Below are positions 25,266 through 35,719 of a stretch of 64,000 nt of DNA, one piece after another. The notes below the pieces were generated by a model. That model had not been told where the DNA came from. It ran no database searches and was given only the letters and a program-made list of their open reading frames with translations. The stretch is taken from contig NZ_FOXM01000010.1 in the NCBI RefSeq assembly GCF_900115715.1, positions 1 through 64,000 on the forward strand. The letters run 5' to 3'. This DNA is from Geopseudomonas sagittaria. GTDB lineage: Bacteria; Pseudomonadota; Gammaproteobacteria; Pseudomonadales; Pseudomonadaceae. The position numbers and the translations under genes are program-made. Numbering within the stretch: the stretch's first letter is position 1; every line of letters starts with the position of its first letter.

Positions 25266-26740
25266 GGCTTCTCCACCTCGCTGGACGCTGCGGTCTGGGC
25301 CGGTTTGGCCTTGGCGGCGGCCTTGGCTGCCTTGACCGCGGCCTTGGCGGCTTCCTCCGCCGCCAGACGCGCGGCGCGCGCCTCGGTCAGCTGGCGGATG
25401 TAATCGTTCTTGCGCGCGGCGCTGCGCCGTTCGTCCTGCTGGCCCATGGCGTGCTGGAAGTACTGCACCAGCGGGATGTGCGAGGGGCACACGTAGGAGC
25501 AGCAGCCACAGAGGATGCAGTCGCGCAGGCCGTAGTCGCTGGCCCCGTCGAGATCGTCGACGCGGGCGCGGGCGGCCATTTCCAGCGGCAGCAGGCCCAT
25601 CGGGCAGGCGTCCACGCAGCTGGCGCAGCGGATGCACGGCGAGGCCTGGTCGTTGCGCAGCTCGTGGCGCGCCAGGGCCAGCAGGCCGGTGGCGCCCTTG
25701 ATCATCGGCACCTGCGGCGAGGGCAGCGCCACACCCATCATCGGCCCGCCGAGCAGCAGGCGCGCCGGCTCCTGCTGCAGGCCACCGCAGGCGTCGAGCA
25801 GCAGCTGCGCCGGGGTGCCGATGGGCACCTCCAGGTTGCGCGGACTGGTCACGCAGCTGCCCGCCACGCTGACCACCCGCGAGATCAGCGGGCGGCCGTG
25901 GCGCAGCGCCTGCTGGATGGCGTAGACGGTGCCGACGTTGTGCACCAGCGCGCCGACCGAGGTGCTGCGCGCGTCGGCCGGCACCTCGCGGCCGGTGACC
26001 GACTGGATCAGCTGCTTGGCCGAGCCCATCGGGTACAGCGCCGGCACCGCTTCCACCTCGATGGCGCCGAACGGCTCGCTGGCCGCGCGCATGGCCGCCA
26101 GCGCCTCGGGCTTATTGTCCTCGATGGCGATCACCACCCGGTAGGCGCGCAGGATGTGCTGGATCAGCCGCGCGCCGTCGACGATGGCCTCGGCGCGCTC
26201 GCGCATCAGGCGGTCGTCGCAGGTCAGGTAGGGCTCGCACTCGCTGCCGTTGACCAGCACGGTCTTGATCTCGTGGCGGGTGCCCTGCTTGAGCTTGACC
26301 GCCGCCGGGAAGATCGCCCCGCCCATGCCGACGATGCCGGCCCGGGCGACACGGTCGGCGAGCAGCAGCGGACTCTCGGCGAAGGGATTGGCCGGCACGT
26401 CCAGCTCGATCCAGCGCTCCGCGCCGTCGCACTCGAGCACCATGCCGTTGACCGTCAGGCCGGAGGGGTGCGGGGCGAGGATCGGACCGATCTCGACGAT
26501 GCGCCCGGAACTCGGCGCGTGGATCGGCGCCGACATTTCCGCCGGTGAGCCGGCGATCAGCTGGCCCTTGAGCACCCGCTCGCCGACCCTGACCAGCGGC
26601 AGGGCCTCGGCCCCGGCGTGCTGGCGCAGCGGCAGGTAGAGACGCGGCGGCAGCGCCAGGCTGCCGATCGGCAGCGCGGCCGAGCGGTCCTTGTGGGCTG
26701 CGGGATGGATACCGCCGCGGATGCGGGCGAGATTGAACAT
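25262..26740 (-). CDS. rnfC: RnfC, NADH/Fe-S subunit
   Basis: 492 residues. The N-terminal region resembles NuoF/NqrF-like nucleotide-binding domains (GMGGAIFPAAVKL; LVNGSECEPYLTCDD); two [4Fe-4S] motifs lie near residues 375-430 (CIRCASCVDACP, CILCGCCSYVCP). The last ~50 residues are an Ala/Lys-rich helix. This is the soluble entry point for NAD(H). The start MFNLARIRGGIHP is typical of RnfC. Confidence 0.95.
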   Translation of the reverse strand: MFNLARIRGGIHPAAHKDRSAALPIGSLALPPRLYLPLRQHAGAEALPLVRVGERVLKGQLIAGSPAEMSAPIHAPSSGRIVEIGPILAPHPSGLTVNGMVLECDGAERWIELDVPANPFAESPLLLADRVARAGIVGMGGAIFPAAVKLKQGTRHEIKTVLVNGSECEPYLTCDDRLMRERAEAIVDGARLIQHILRAYRVVIAIEDNKPEALAAMRAASEPFGAIEVEAVPALYPMGSAKQLIQSVTGREVPADARSTSVGALVHNVGTVYAIQQALRHGRPLISRVVSVAGSCVTSPRNLEVPIGTPAQLLLDACGGLQQEPARLLLGGPMMGVALPSPQVPMIKGATGLLALARHELRNDQASPCIRCASCVDACPMGLLPLEMAARARVDDLDGASDYGLRDCILCGCCSYVCPSHIPLVQYFQHAMGQQDERRSAARKNDYIRQLTEARAARLAAEEAAKAAVKAAKAAAKAKPAQTAASSEVEKP

Positions 26741-26760
26741 GGCAATGCTCCGTGGTCGGT

Positions 26761-27285
26761 TCAGACGGCCTGGGGCTTGGCCCAGCGCCAGGTGTCCAGG
26801 CTCGGTGCCTGCGCGGCGAGGACGATGCAGTCTTCCGGGCAGGCGTCTAGGCACTTGCCGCAGCCGGTGCAGGCGCCGCCCAGCACGCTGTGGATCTGCC
26901 CGCTGGCGCCGACGATGGCGTCGGTCGGACAGGCGCGATAGCAGCGGGTGCAGCCGGTGCATTGCGTGGCGTCGATGCGCGCCAGCTGCGGCACGCTCAC
27001 CTGCCCGGCATCCAGGGTCACGCCTAGCAGCGCGGCGAGCTGCTCGGCCAGGGCCACGCCGCCGGGAGGACAGCAGGTAATCGCTGCCTGGCCTTCGACC
27101 AGCGCCGCGGCCGCCGAGCCGCAGCCGGGAAAACCGCACTGACCGCACTGGCTGCCCGGCAGCAGTTGCTCGATTTCCTTGACCAGCGGGTTTTCGTCGC
27201 TGACCGCGAACTTGCGCGCCGCCAGGCCCAGGCCACCGCCCAGCAGCAGGCCCATCACCGCCAGGGTCAGGATTGCCACCACCAT
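26761..27285 (-). CDS. rnfB: RnfB, polyferredoxin subunit
   Basis: 174 residues: membrane anchor (about 4-23), a four-Cys domain (CGQCGFPGCG then CC at about 47-71), and two ferredoxin motifs (CTGCTRCYRACP, CTGCGKCLDACP). It exchanges electrons with ferredoxin or flavodoxin. Placed between rnfA (41-base gap) and rnfC (20-base gap). Confidence 0.95.
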   Translation of the reverse strand: MVVAILTLAVMGLLLGGGLGLAARKFAVSDENPLVKEIEQLLPGSQCGQCGFPGCGSAAAALVEGQAAITCCPPGGVALAEQLAALLGVTLDAGQVSVPQLARIDATQCTGCTRCYRACPTDAIVGASGQIHSVLGGACTGCGKCLDACPEDCIVLAAQAPSLDTWRWAKPQAV

Positions 27286-27326
27286 CTCGCGCTCCTCGCC
27301 GGCCTCGGCCGGCCATCAGTGTCGAT

Positions 27327-27899
27327 TCAGATCAGGCCGCCGAAGCCCATGAACGCCATGGCCAGCAGGCCGGCGGTGACGAAGGCAATCGGCGCGCCGG
27401 CGAAGGCCGCCGGCACGCTGGCCAGGGCCAGGCGCTCGCGCAGGCCGGCGAAGATCACCATGACCAAGGAGAAGGCCAGCGCCGAGCCGAAGCCGAACAG
27501 CCCGGCCTGCAGCAGGCCGTGGTTGTCGCGCACGCTGATCAAGGGCACGCCGAGCACCGCGCAGTTGGTGGTGATCAGCGGCAGGTAGACGCCGAGGGCG
27601 CGGTGCAGCGGCGGGCTGACCTTGCGGATGATCAGTTCGATCAGCTGCACCAGCGAGGCGATCACCACGATGTAGGCGAGGATGCGCAGGAAACCGATGC
27701 CCAGCGGCTGCAGCACGTGGTGCTCGAGCAGCCAGCTGCTGATGCCGCCGAGGGTCATCACCAGGGTGGTGGCCACGCTCATGCCCACCGAGGGATCGAG
27801 CTTGCCGGACACCCCCATGAACGGACACAGGCCGAGGAAGTGCACCAGCACCACGTTGTTGACCAGCACGGTGCCGATCAGAAACAGCAGATAATCCAT
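27327..27899 (-). CDS. rnfA: RnfA, membrane subunit
   Basis: 190 residues, six transmembrane helices, [18 protein letters not shown] and [12 protein letters not shown], each with the Cys that binds the membrane-embedded iron-sulfur centre with RnfE. The start at 27899 ([15 protein letters not shown]) is the family's. First gene of the operon, 69 bases from the sigma-54 promoter. Confidence 0.95.
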   Translation of the reverse strand: MDYLLFLIGTVLVNNVVLVHFLGLCPFMGVSGKLDPSVGMSVATTLVMTLGGISSWLLEHHVLQPLGIGFLRILAYIVVIASLVQLIELIIRKVSPPLHRALGVYLPLITTNCAVLGVPLISVRDNHGLLQAGLFGFGSALAFSLVMVIFAGLRERLALASVPAAFAGAPIAFVTAGLLAMAFMGFGGLI

Positions 27900-27967
27900 A
27901 ACGACCCACCCACTTGGCTGACCTCTGCAGTGCACCCTTGTCGGGCGTGCTGCGCTGTGGGTGTATC

Positions 27968-27983
27968 TGCAGCAAGCGTGCCA
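27968..27983 (-). promoter_or_regulatory. Sigma-54 promoter of rnfA
   Basis: Minus strand TGGCACGCTTGCTGCA, correct GG-N10-GC spacing, 69 bases upstream of the rnfA start. Confidence 0.88.
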
Positions 27984-28031
27984 TGGCCCGGCGCGCCGAC
28001 GATCCGCTCGCCCAGGCCCCGGAAAGCTTGA

Positions 28032-29909
<1,878 letters not shown>

Positions 29910-29927
29910 CCCATGGAGCGCAAGCCG

Positions 29928-31493
<1,566 letters not shown>

Positions 31494-31510
31494 GTCCTCG
31501 CGGCTCCTCC

Positions 31511-31601
31511 CCCCTCTCCCATTCATGGGAGAGGGGCCGGGTCGACGGGCCGCCACACGCTCCCACCCTCACCCCAGCCCTCTCCCGCCAGCGGGAGAGG
31601 G
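31511..31601. repeat. REP-like pair of palindromes after nifA
   Basis: Two palindromes share the same arms: CCCCTCTCCCA/TGGGAGAGGGG (31511-31536) and CCCTCTCCCGC/GCGGGAGAGGG (31578-31601), joined by CCCTCACCCCAGCCC. This is a widespread bacterial intergenic repeat type. It may end the nifLA message, though there is no T-tract. Confidence 0.6.
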
Positions 31602-31633
31602 AGCAACTCTCTGGCCCCATATCGACGCGCCCT

Positions 31634-31649
31634 TGTCGCCTATCCGACA
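31634..31649. promoter_or_regulatory. NifA activator site, nifB distal
   Basis: TGTCGCCTATCCGACA, TGT-N10-ACA, about 88 bases upstream of the nifB -24 element. Confidence 0.85.
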
Positions 31650-31667
31650 AAGCCATGCCCGCGCCCC

Positions 31668-31683
31668 TGTCGGCTGCCCGACA
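31668..31683. promoter_or_regulatory. NifA activator site, nifB proximal
   Basis: TGTCGGCTGCCCGACA, about 54 bases upstream of the -24 element; both sites are followed by the same AAGCC, so they look like a duplication. Confidence 0.85.
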
Positions 31684-31736
31684 AAGCCCCTTCGACCCGC
31701 GCCAGAAACTCCTTTGAAAACAACGAGTTAACGATT

Positions 31737-31752
31737 GGGCACGGCGATTGCT
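31737..31752 (+). promoter_or_regulatory. Sigma-54 promoter of nifB operon
   Basis: GGGCACGGCGATTGCT: GG-N10-GC with correct -12 TTGC, 37 bases before the nifB start. Confidence 0.85.
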
Positions 31753-31789
31753 CAGTCTCTCGGGACTTTCTCTTTCCCGGAGACCGACC

Positions 31790-33301
31790 ATGGAACTGAG
31801 CGTACTTGGGCAAAACGAGGCGGAGCAGCACAGTGCTGGCGGTTGCTCCTCTGGATCCTGCGGCAGCACGGACGATCAGCTTTCCCAGCTGCCGGAACAT
31901 ATCCGCGAGAAGGTGCACAACCACCCCTGCTACTCGGAAGAAGCCCACCACTACTTCGCCCGCATGCACGTGGCGGTGGCGCCGGCCTGCAACATCCAGT
32001 GCCACTACTGCAACCGCAAGTACGACTGCGCCAACGAGTCGCGCCCCGGTGTGGTTTCCGAGGTGCTCGATCCGCTGCAGGCGGTGAAGAAGGTCAAGGC
32101 GGTGGCGGCGACCATCCCGCAGATGACCGTGCTCGGCATCGCCGGCCCCGGCGATCCCTTGGCCAACCCGCAGCGCACCTTCGAGACCTTCCGCATGCTC
32201 AGCGAGGAGGCGCCGGACATCAAGCTGTGCGTCTCCACCAACGGCCTGGCGCTGCCGGACTGCGTCGACGAGCTGGCCAAGCACAACATCGACCACGTGA
32301 CCATCACCATCAACTGCGTGGACCCGGAAATCGGCGCCAAGATCTACCCGTGGATCTACTGGAACAACAAGCGCATCCGCGGCGTCAAGGCAGCGAAGAT
32401 CCTCATCGAGCGCCAACAGAAAGGCCTGGAAATGCTGATCGAGCGCGGCATCCTGGTGAAGGTCAACTCGGTGCTAATCCCCGGGGTCAACGACGAGCAC
32501 CTCAAGGAAGTCAGCAAGATCGTCAAGTCCAAGGGTGCTTTCCTGCACAACGTCATGCCGCTGATCGCCGAAGCCGAGCATGGCACCTTCTACGGCGTAA
32601 TGGGCCAGCGCAGCCCCGAGCCGGAGGAGCTGCAGGACCTGCAGGACGCCTGTGCCGGCGACATGAACATGATGCGCCACTGCCGCCAGTGCCGTGCCGA
32701 TGCGGTCGGCTTGCTCGGCGAGGACCGCGGCGACGAGTTCACCATCGACAAGATCGAGGAAATGGACATCGACTACGAGGCCGCCATGGTCAAGCGCGCC
32801 GTCATCCACGCCGCAATCAAGGAAGAGCTGGACGAGAAGGCCGCGAAGAAGGCGCGTCTGGCCAGCCTGTCGGTGCCCAAGTTCGACGCCCCGGCCGGCA
32901 AGGCGCATCGCCCGGTGCTGATGGCGGTGGCCACCAGCGGCGGCGGCCTGATCAACCAGCACTACGGCCATGCCACCGAGTTTCTCGTCTACGAGGCCTC
33001 CGCCAACGGCGTGCGCTTCATCGGCCACCGTAAGGTCGACCAGTACTGCGTCGGCAACGACAGCTGCGGCGAGAAGGAAAGCGCGCTGGCCGGCAGCATC
33101 CGCGCCCTCAAGGGCTGCGAGGCGGTGCTCTGCTCGAAGATCGGTTTCGAGCCGTGGGGACTGCTCGAGGAGGCCGGCATCCAGCCCAATGGCGAGCATG
33201 CCATGGAGCCCATCGAGGAAGCGGTGCTGGCGGTCTATCAGGAAATGCTCCAGGCCGGCCGCCTGCAGCAGGACGAGGCGCCGCTGCGGGCCAACGCCTG
33301 A
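31790..33301 (+). CDS. nifB: NifB, FeMo-co precursor synthase
   Basis: 503 residues. A radical-SAM enzyme that fuses two [4Fe-4S] clusters with a carbide into NifB-co; the SAM cluster cysteines are Cys67, Cys71 and Cys74 (C-x3-C-x2-C). The C-terminal ~115 residues are a NifX-like cofactor domain (INQHYGHATEFLVYEA), as in gamma-proteobacterial NifB. Start chosen at 31790 (GGAG nearby; N-terminal Cys-rich GGCSSGSCGS typical). First gene of nifB-fdxN-nifO-nifQ-rhodanese-grx. Confidence 0.97.
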   Translation: MELSVLGQNEAEQHSAGGCSSGSCGSTDDQLSQLPEHIREKVHNHPCYSEEAHHYFARMHVAVAPACNIQCHYCNRKYDCANESRPGVVSEVLDPLQAVKKVKAVAATIPQMTVLGIAGPGDPLANPQRTFETFRMLSEEAPDIKLCVSTNGLALPDCVDELAKHNIDHVTITINCVDPEIGAKIYPWIYWNNKRIRGVKAAKILIERQQKGLEMLIERGILVKVNSVLIPGVNDEHLKEVSKIVKSKGAFLHNVMPLIAEAEHGTFYGVMGQRSPEPEELQDLQDACAGDMNMMRHCRQCRADAVGLLGEDRGDEFTIDKIEEMDIDYEAAMVKRAVIHAAIKEELDEKAAKKARLASLSVPKFDAPAGKAHRPVLMAVATSGGGLINQHYGHATEFLVYEASANGVRFIGHRKVDQYCVGNDSCGEKESALAGSIRALKGCEAVLCSKIGFEPWGLLEEAGIQPNGEHAMEPIEEAVLAVYQEMLQAGRLQQDEAPLRANA

Positions 33302-33343
33302 GCCGCTATCCGGGACAGTTCAAGCGATTCGTGGAGGTGCAAG

Positions 33344-33622
33344 ATGGCGCTGAAAATCGAGGAATCCTGTGTCAACTGCTGGGCCTGCGTGGATGTCTGC
33401 CCGAGCGAGGCGGTATCCCCGGGCGGTACGCACTTCAAGATCAGTGCGCACAAGTGCACCGAGTGCGACGGCGACTTCGCCGAGCAGCAGTGCGCGAGCA
33501 TCTGTCCGATCGAGGGGGCCATTCTGCTGGCCGACGGCAGCCCGGCCAATCCGCCCGGCTCGCTGACCGGCATCCCGCCGGAGCGCCTGGCCGAGGCCAT
33601 GCGCGAAATCCAGGCACGCTGA
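33344..33622 (+). CDS. fdxN: FdxN, 2[4Fe-4S] ferredoxin
   Basis: 92 residues. The first cluster motif CVNCWACVDVCP is near residue 9; the second is the nif-type expanded form CTECDGDFAEQQCASICP. It supplies electrons to NifB in A. vinelandii. GGAGG lies 7 bases upstream of the ATG. Confidence 0.95.
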   Translation: MALKIEESCVNCWACVDVCPSEAVSPGGTHFKISAHKCTECDGDFAEQQCASICPIEGAILLADGSPANPPGSLTGIPPERLAEAMREIQAR

Positions 33623-33632
33623 GGGCCGGGTC

Positions 33633-34079
33633 ATGACCGCCGTCGTCTTCTACGAGAAACCCGGCTGCGCCAGCAACCGCCGGCAGCAACAACTGCTGCG
33701 CGCGGCCGGTATCGACCTGCAGGTGCGCGACCTGCTCGGCGAGGCATGGAGCGCCGAGCGCCTGCGGCCCTTCTTTGCCGGGCGACCGGTGGGCGAGTGG
33801 TTCAACCGTGCGGCGCCGGCGATCAAGTCCGGCGCGCTGGATCCCCGGCAGCTGAGCGCCGAGCAGGCCCTGGCGCTGCTGCTGGCCGAGCCGCTGCTGA
33901 TCCGCCGTCCGCTGCTCCAGCTGGGCGCCGCACACCTGGTCGGCTTCGACCCGGCGGCGCTCAACGCCCTGCTGCCGGCCGCGCAGCAGCTGCCGGCAGC
34001 GCCGGATGGCGGCGACGGTTGCGCGCGCGCAGCCCACGGCCACGCCGCCTGTCCGCCACCCCGGGAGTCGCGACCATGA
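33633..34079 (+). CDS. nifO: NifO, ArsC-family nitrogenase-associated protein
   Basis: 148 residues with an arsenate-reductase/Spx-like thioredoxin fold; the single N-terminal Cys12 (EKPGCASNRRQQ) is in the ArsC position. Position between fdxN and nifQ and length match A. vinelandii NifO, reported to influence molybdenum use and nitrate effects. The C-terminus is His/Cys-sprinkled (DGGDGCARAAHGHAAC). Stop overlaps the nifQ start (ATGA). Confidence 0.9.
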   Translation: MTAVVFYEKPGCASNRRQQQLLRAAGIDLQVRDLLGEAWSAERLRPFFAGRPVGEWFNRAAPAIKSGALDPRQLSAEQALALLLAEPLLIRRPLLQLGAAHLVGFDPAALNALLPAAQQLPAAPDGGDGCARAAHGHAACPPPRESRP

Positions 34080-34657
34080 TCAGCCAGCCCCTCCCCCGCA
34101 GCGCCCAGCCGGCGCCCGCCCGGCGCAGCCCCAATCCTGGCTGGCTGGCGCAGATCCTCCTGGCCCAGCGCAACGGCCACAGTTGCCTGCCGCTGCACCT
34201 CGGTCTGGACGCGCTAACTCACGCGGCATTGATCCAGGCCAGCTTTCCCGATCTGGCCAGGCAGTACGGTAGCGCTCCGCCGCGGGCCGAGGAATGCGAT
34301 GCCCTGCGCGCGGAGTTGCTGGAGCTGCGCCGCGACGAGTGGCAGGAGCTGCGCGACCTGCTGCTCGGCGCACGACGCGGCCGCGAGGCGGAGGAAGAGG
34401 CGCTGGCCAGCATCGTCGCCGCCGCCTGCCTGGGCGGCGGCCACCTGTGGCACGACCTGGGCCTGAATTCGCGCGAACAGCTGCGCGAGCTGCTGGAATA
34501 CAACTTCCCCCAGCTCGCCAGCCGCAACGTGAACAACATGCGCTGGAAGAAGTTTTTCTACAAACAGCTGTGCGAACAGGACGGCGGCTACGTCTGCCGC
34601 TCGCCCACCTGCGAAGACTGCCCCACCTACCATGACTGTTTTGGAGAAGAGCTATGA
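34076..34657 (+). CDS. nifQ: NifQ, molybdenum donor
   Basis: 193 residues. The hallmark C-x4-C-x2-C-x5-C at Cys174, 179, 182 and 188 (CRSPTCEDCPTYHDC) holds the [Mo-Fe-S] cluster handed to NifEN/NifH. The N-terminal ~25 residues are Pro/Arg-rich and variable. Overlaps the upstream stop and the next start, so it is in a tightly coupled operon. Confidence 0.95.
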   Translation: MISQPLPRSAQPAPARRSPNPGWLAQILLAQRNGHSCLPLHLGLDALTHAALIQASFPDLARQYGSAPPRAEECDALRAELLELRRDEWQELRDLLLGARRGREAEEEALASIVAAACLGGGHLWHDLGLNSREQLRELLEYNFPQLASRNVNNMRWKKFFYKQLCEQDGGYVCRSPTCEDCPTYHDCFGEEL

Positions 34658-35013
34658 GCGACTTCAAGTGCATCAGCGTCGAACACGCCGAGGCATTGCT
34701 GCGCGGCGGGGAGAACGTGATGCTGCTGGACATCCGCGACGCCCGCGCCTACTGCCAGGGACATGACCCGCGCGCCATCCACCTCAGCGACACCACCCTG
34801 CGCTCGCTGGTGCGCTTCACCCCGCGCCAGGTGCACCTGATCGTCTACGGCGACGAGGCCCCGGCCAGCGCGGAGATGGTGCGTTTCTTCAGCGACTACG
34901 GTTTCGTCAACAGCTACAGCCTCGACGGCGGCTACGCGGCCTGGCAGGCGCGGCGCGGCCAGCAGGCCGGGATGCCGCGCCGCGCGGCCCTGTCCCTCGC
35001 CGCCCACGGCTGA
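34654..35013 (+). CDS. Rhodanese-like protein, catalytic Cys replaced
   Basis: 119 residues, one rhodanese domain closest to GlpE. The fold markers are present (LLDIRDARAYCQGH; SLDGGYAAWQ), but the active-site loop that reads CYHGNSS in GlpE reads VYGDEAP here, so Val64 stands where GlpE has its catalytic Cys65. It may bind rather than transfer sulfur. It overlaps nifQ by 4 bases (ATGA), placing it in the FeMo-co operon; A. vinelandii has a rhodanese gene in the same place. Confidence 0.85.
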   Translation: MSDFKCISVEHAEALLRGGENVMLLDIRDARAYCQGHDPRAIHLSDTTLRSLVRFTPRQVHLIVYGDEAPASAEMVRFFSDYGFVNSYSLDGGYAAWQARRGQQAGMPRRAALSLAAHG

Positions 35014-35026
35014 AAAGGAAGAGATC

Positions 35027-35350
35027 ATGCAGGTACTGGATACCGAAACGCGCATCCGCCAGCAGATCGCCGACAACCCGGTGATCCTCTACATGAAGGG
35101 CACACCCGAGGCGCCGGAGTGCGGCTTTTCCCGCGCGGCGGTGGCGGCGCTGCACAAGACCGGCAAACCCTTCGCCTTCGTCAATGTGCTGACCGCCCCG
35201 CACATCCGCGAGAAGCTGCCGAAGATCTCGCAGTGGCCCACCTACCCGCAGCTGTTCGTCAACGGCGAGCTGGTCGGCGGCTGCGACATCATCCTCGGCC
35301 TGGAAGCCGACGGCAGCCTGCCGACCTTGCTGGCCGGCGCCCCGGCCTGA
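35027..35350 (+). CDS. Monothiol glutaredoxin (CGFS type)
   Basis: 107 residues with ECGFS at 31-35 and WPTYPQLFVNGELVGGCDII, the signature of Grx4/Grx5-type proteins that carry [2Fe-2S] clusters. In this operon it is probably a nif-specific cluster carrier. GGAAGAG 6 bases before the ATG. Last gene of the nifB operon. Confidence 0.93.
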   Translation: MQVLDTETRIRQQIADNPVILYMKGTPEAPECGFSRAAVAALHKTGKPFAFVNVLTAPHIREKLPKISQWPTYPQLFVNGELVGGCDIILGLEADGSLPTLLAGAPA

Positions 35351-35358
35351 GTTGTCCA

Positions 35359-35408
35359 GCGCCGCCGCACGTGGCGTCACTCCCCGGACGCCACGTGCGG
35401 CGGCGCTG
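35359..35408. terminator. Long perfect hairpin between convergent genes
   Basis: A 20-bp perfect stem (35359-35378 with 35389-35408; arm AGCGCCGCCGCACGTGGCGT) and 10-base loop lies 9 bases after the glutaredoxin stop and 2 bases before the stop of the convergent gene. Probably a bidirectional terminator, although neither side has a T-run. Confidence 0.65.
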
Positions 35409-35410
35409 CC

Positions 35411-35686
35411 TTATGCCTCGACCTGCCCCGGCGGGACCAGGCCCAGGAACTGCGCGATATCGGCAGGCGCGAACGGCCAGCCCAGCTCGGCGCCGCTGTC
35501 CAGCCGGCGCAGCAGCGGAATGCGCAGGCCGTAGGCCGCCACCCATTCCTCCCGCTCGGCGATGTCGACCAGCTCGATCTGCACGCCCGCGGCGGCGAAG
35601 GGCATCAGCACGTCCTCGGCCTGTTCGCACAGGTGGCAGCCGAGGGTTCCGAACAGTTGGCAGGCGGGCAGCATGACATCACTCAT
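35411..35686 (-). CDS. Glutaredoxin-like (DUF836) protein
   Basis: 91 residues, thioredoxin fold, C-x2-C at Cys17-Cys20 (GCHLC) and the cis-Pro region RIPLL. A stand-alone dithiol oxidoreductase common in Pseudomonas, not nif-specific. It converges on the nifB operon. Confidence 0.85.
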   Translation of the reverse strand: MSDVMLPACQLFGTLGCHLCEQAEDVLMPFAAAGVQIELVDIAEREEWVAAYGLRIPLLRRLDSGAELGWPFAPADIAQFLGLVPPGQVEA

Positions 35687-35719
35687 GGAGAAGAAACGGC
35701 CGGCAGTTTAGCATTCGTC

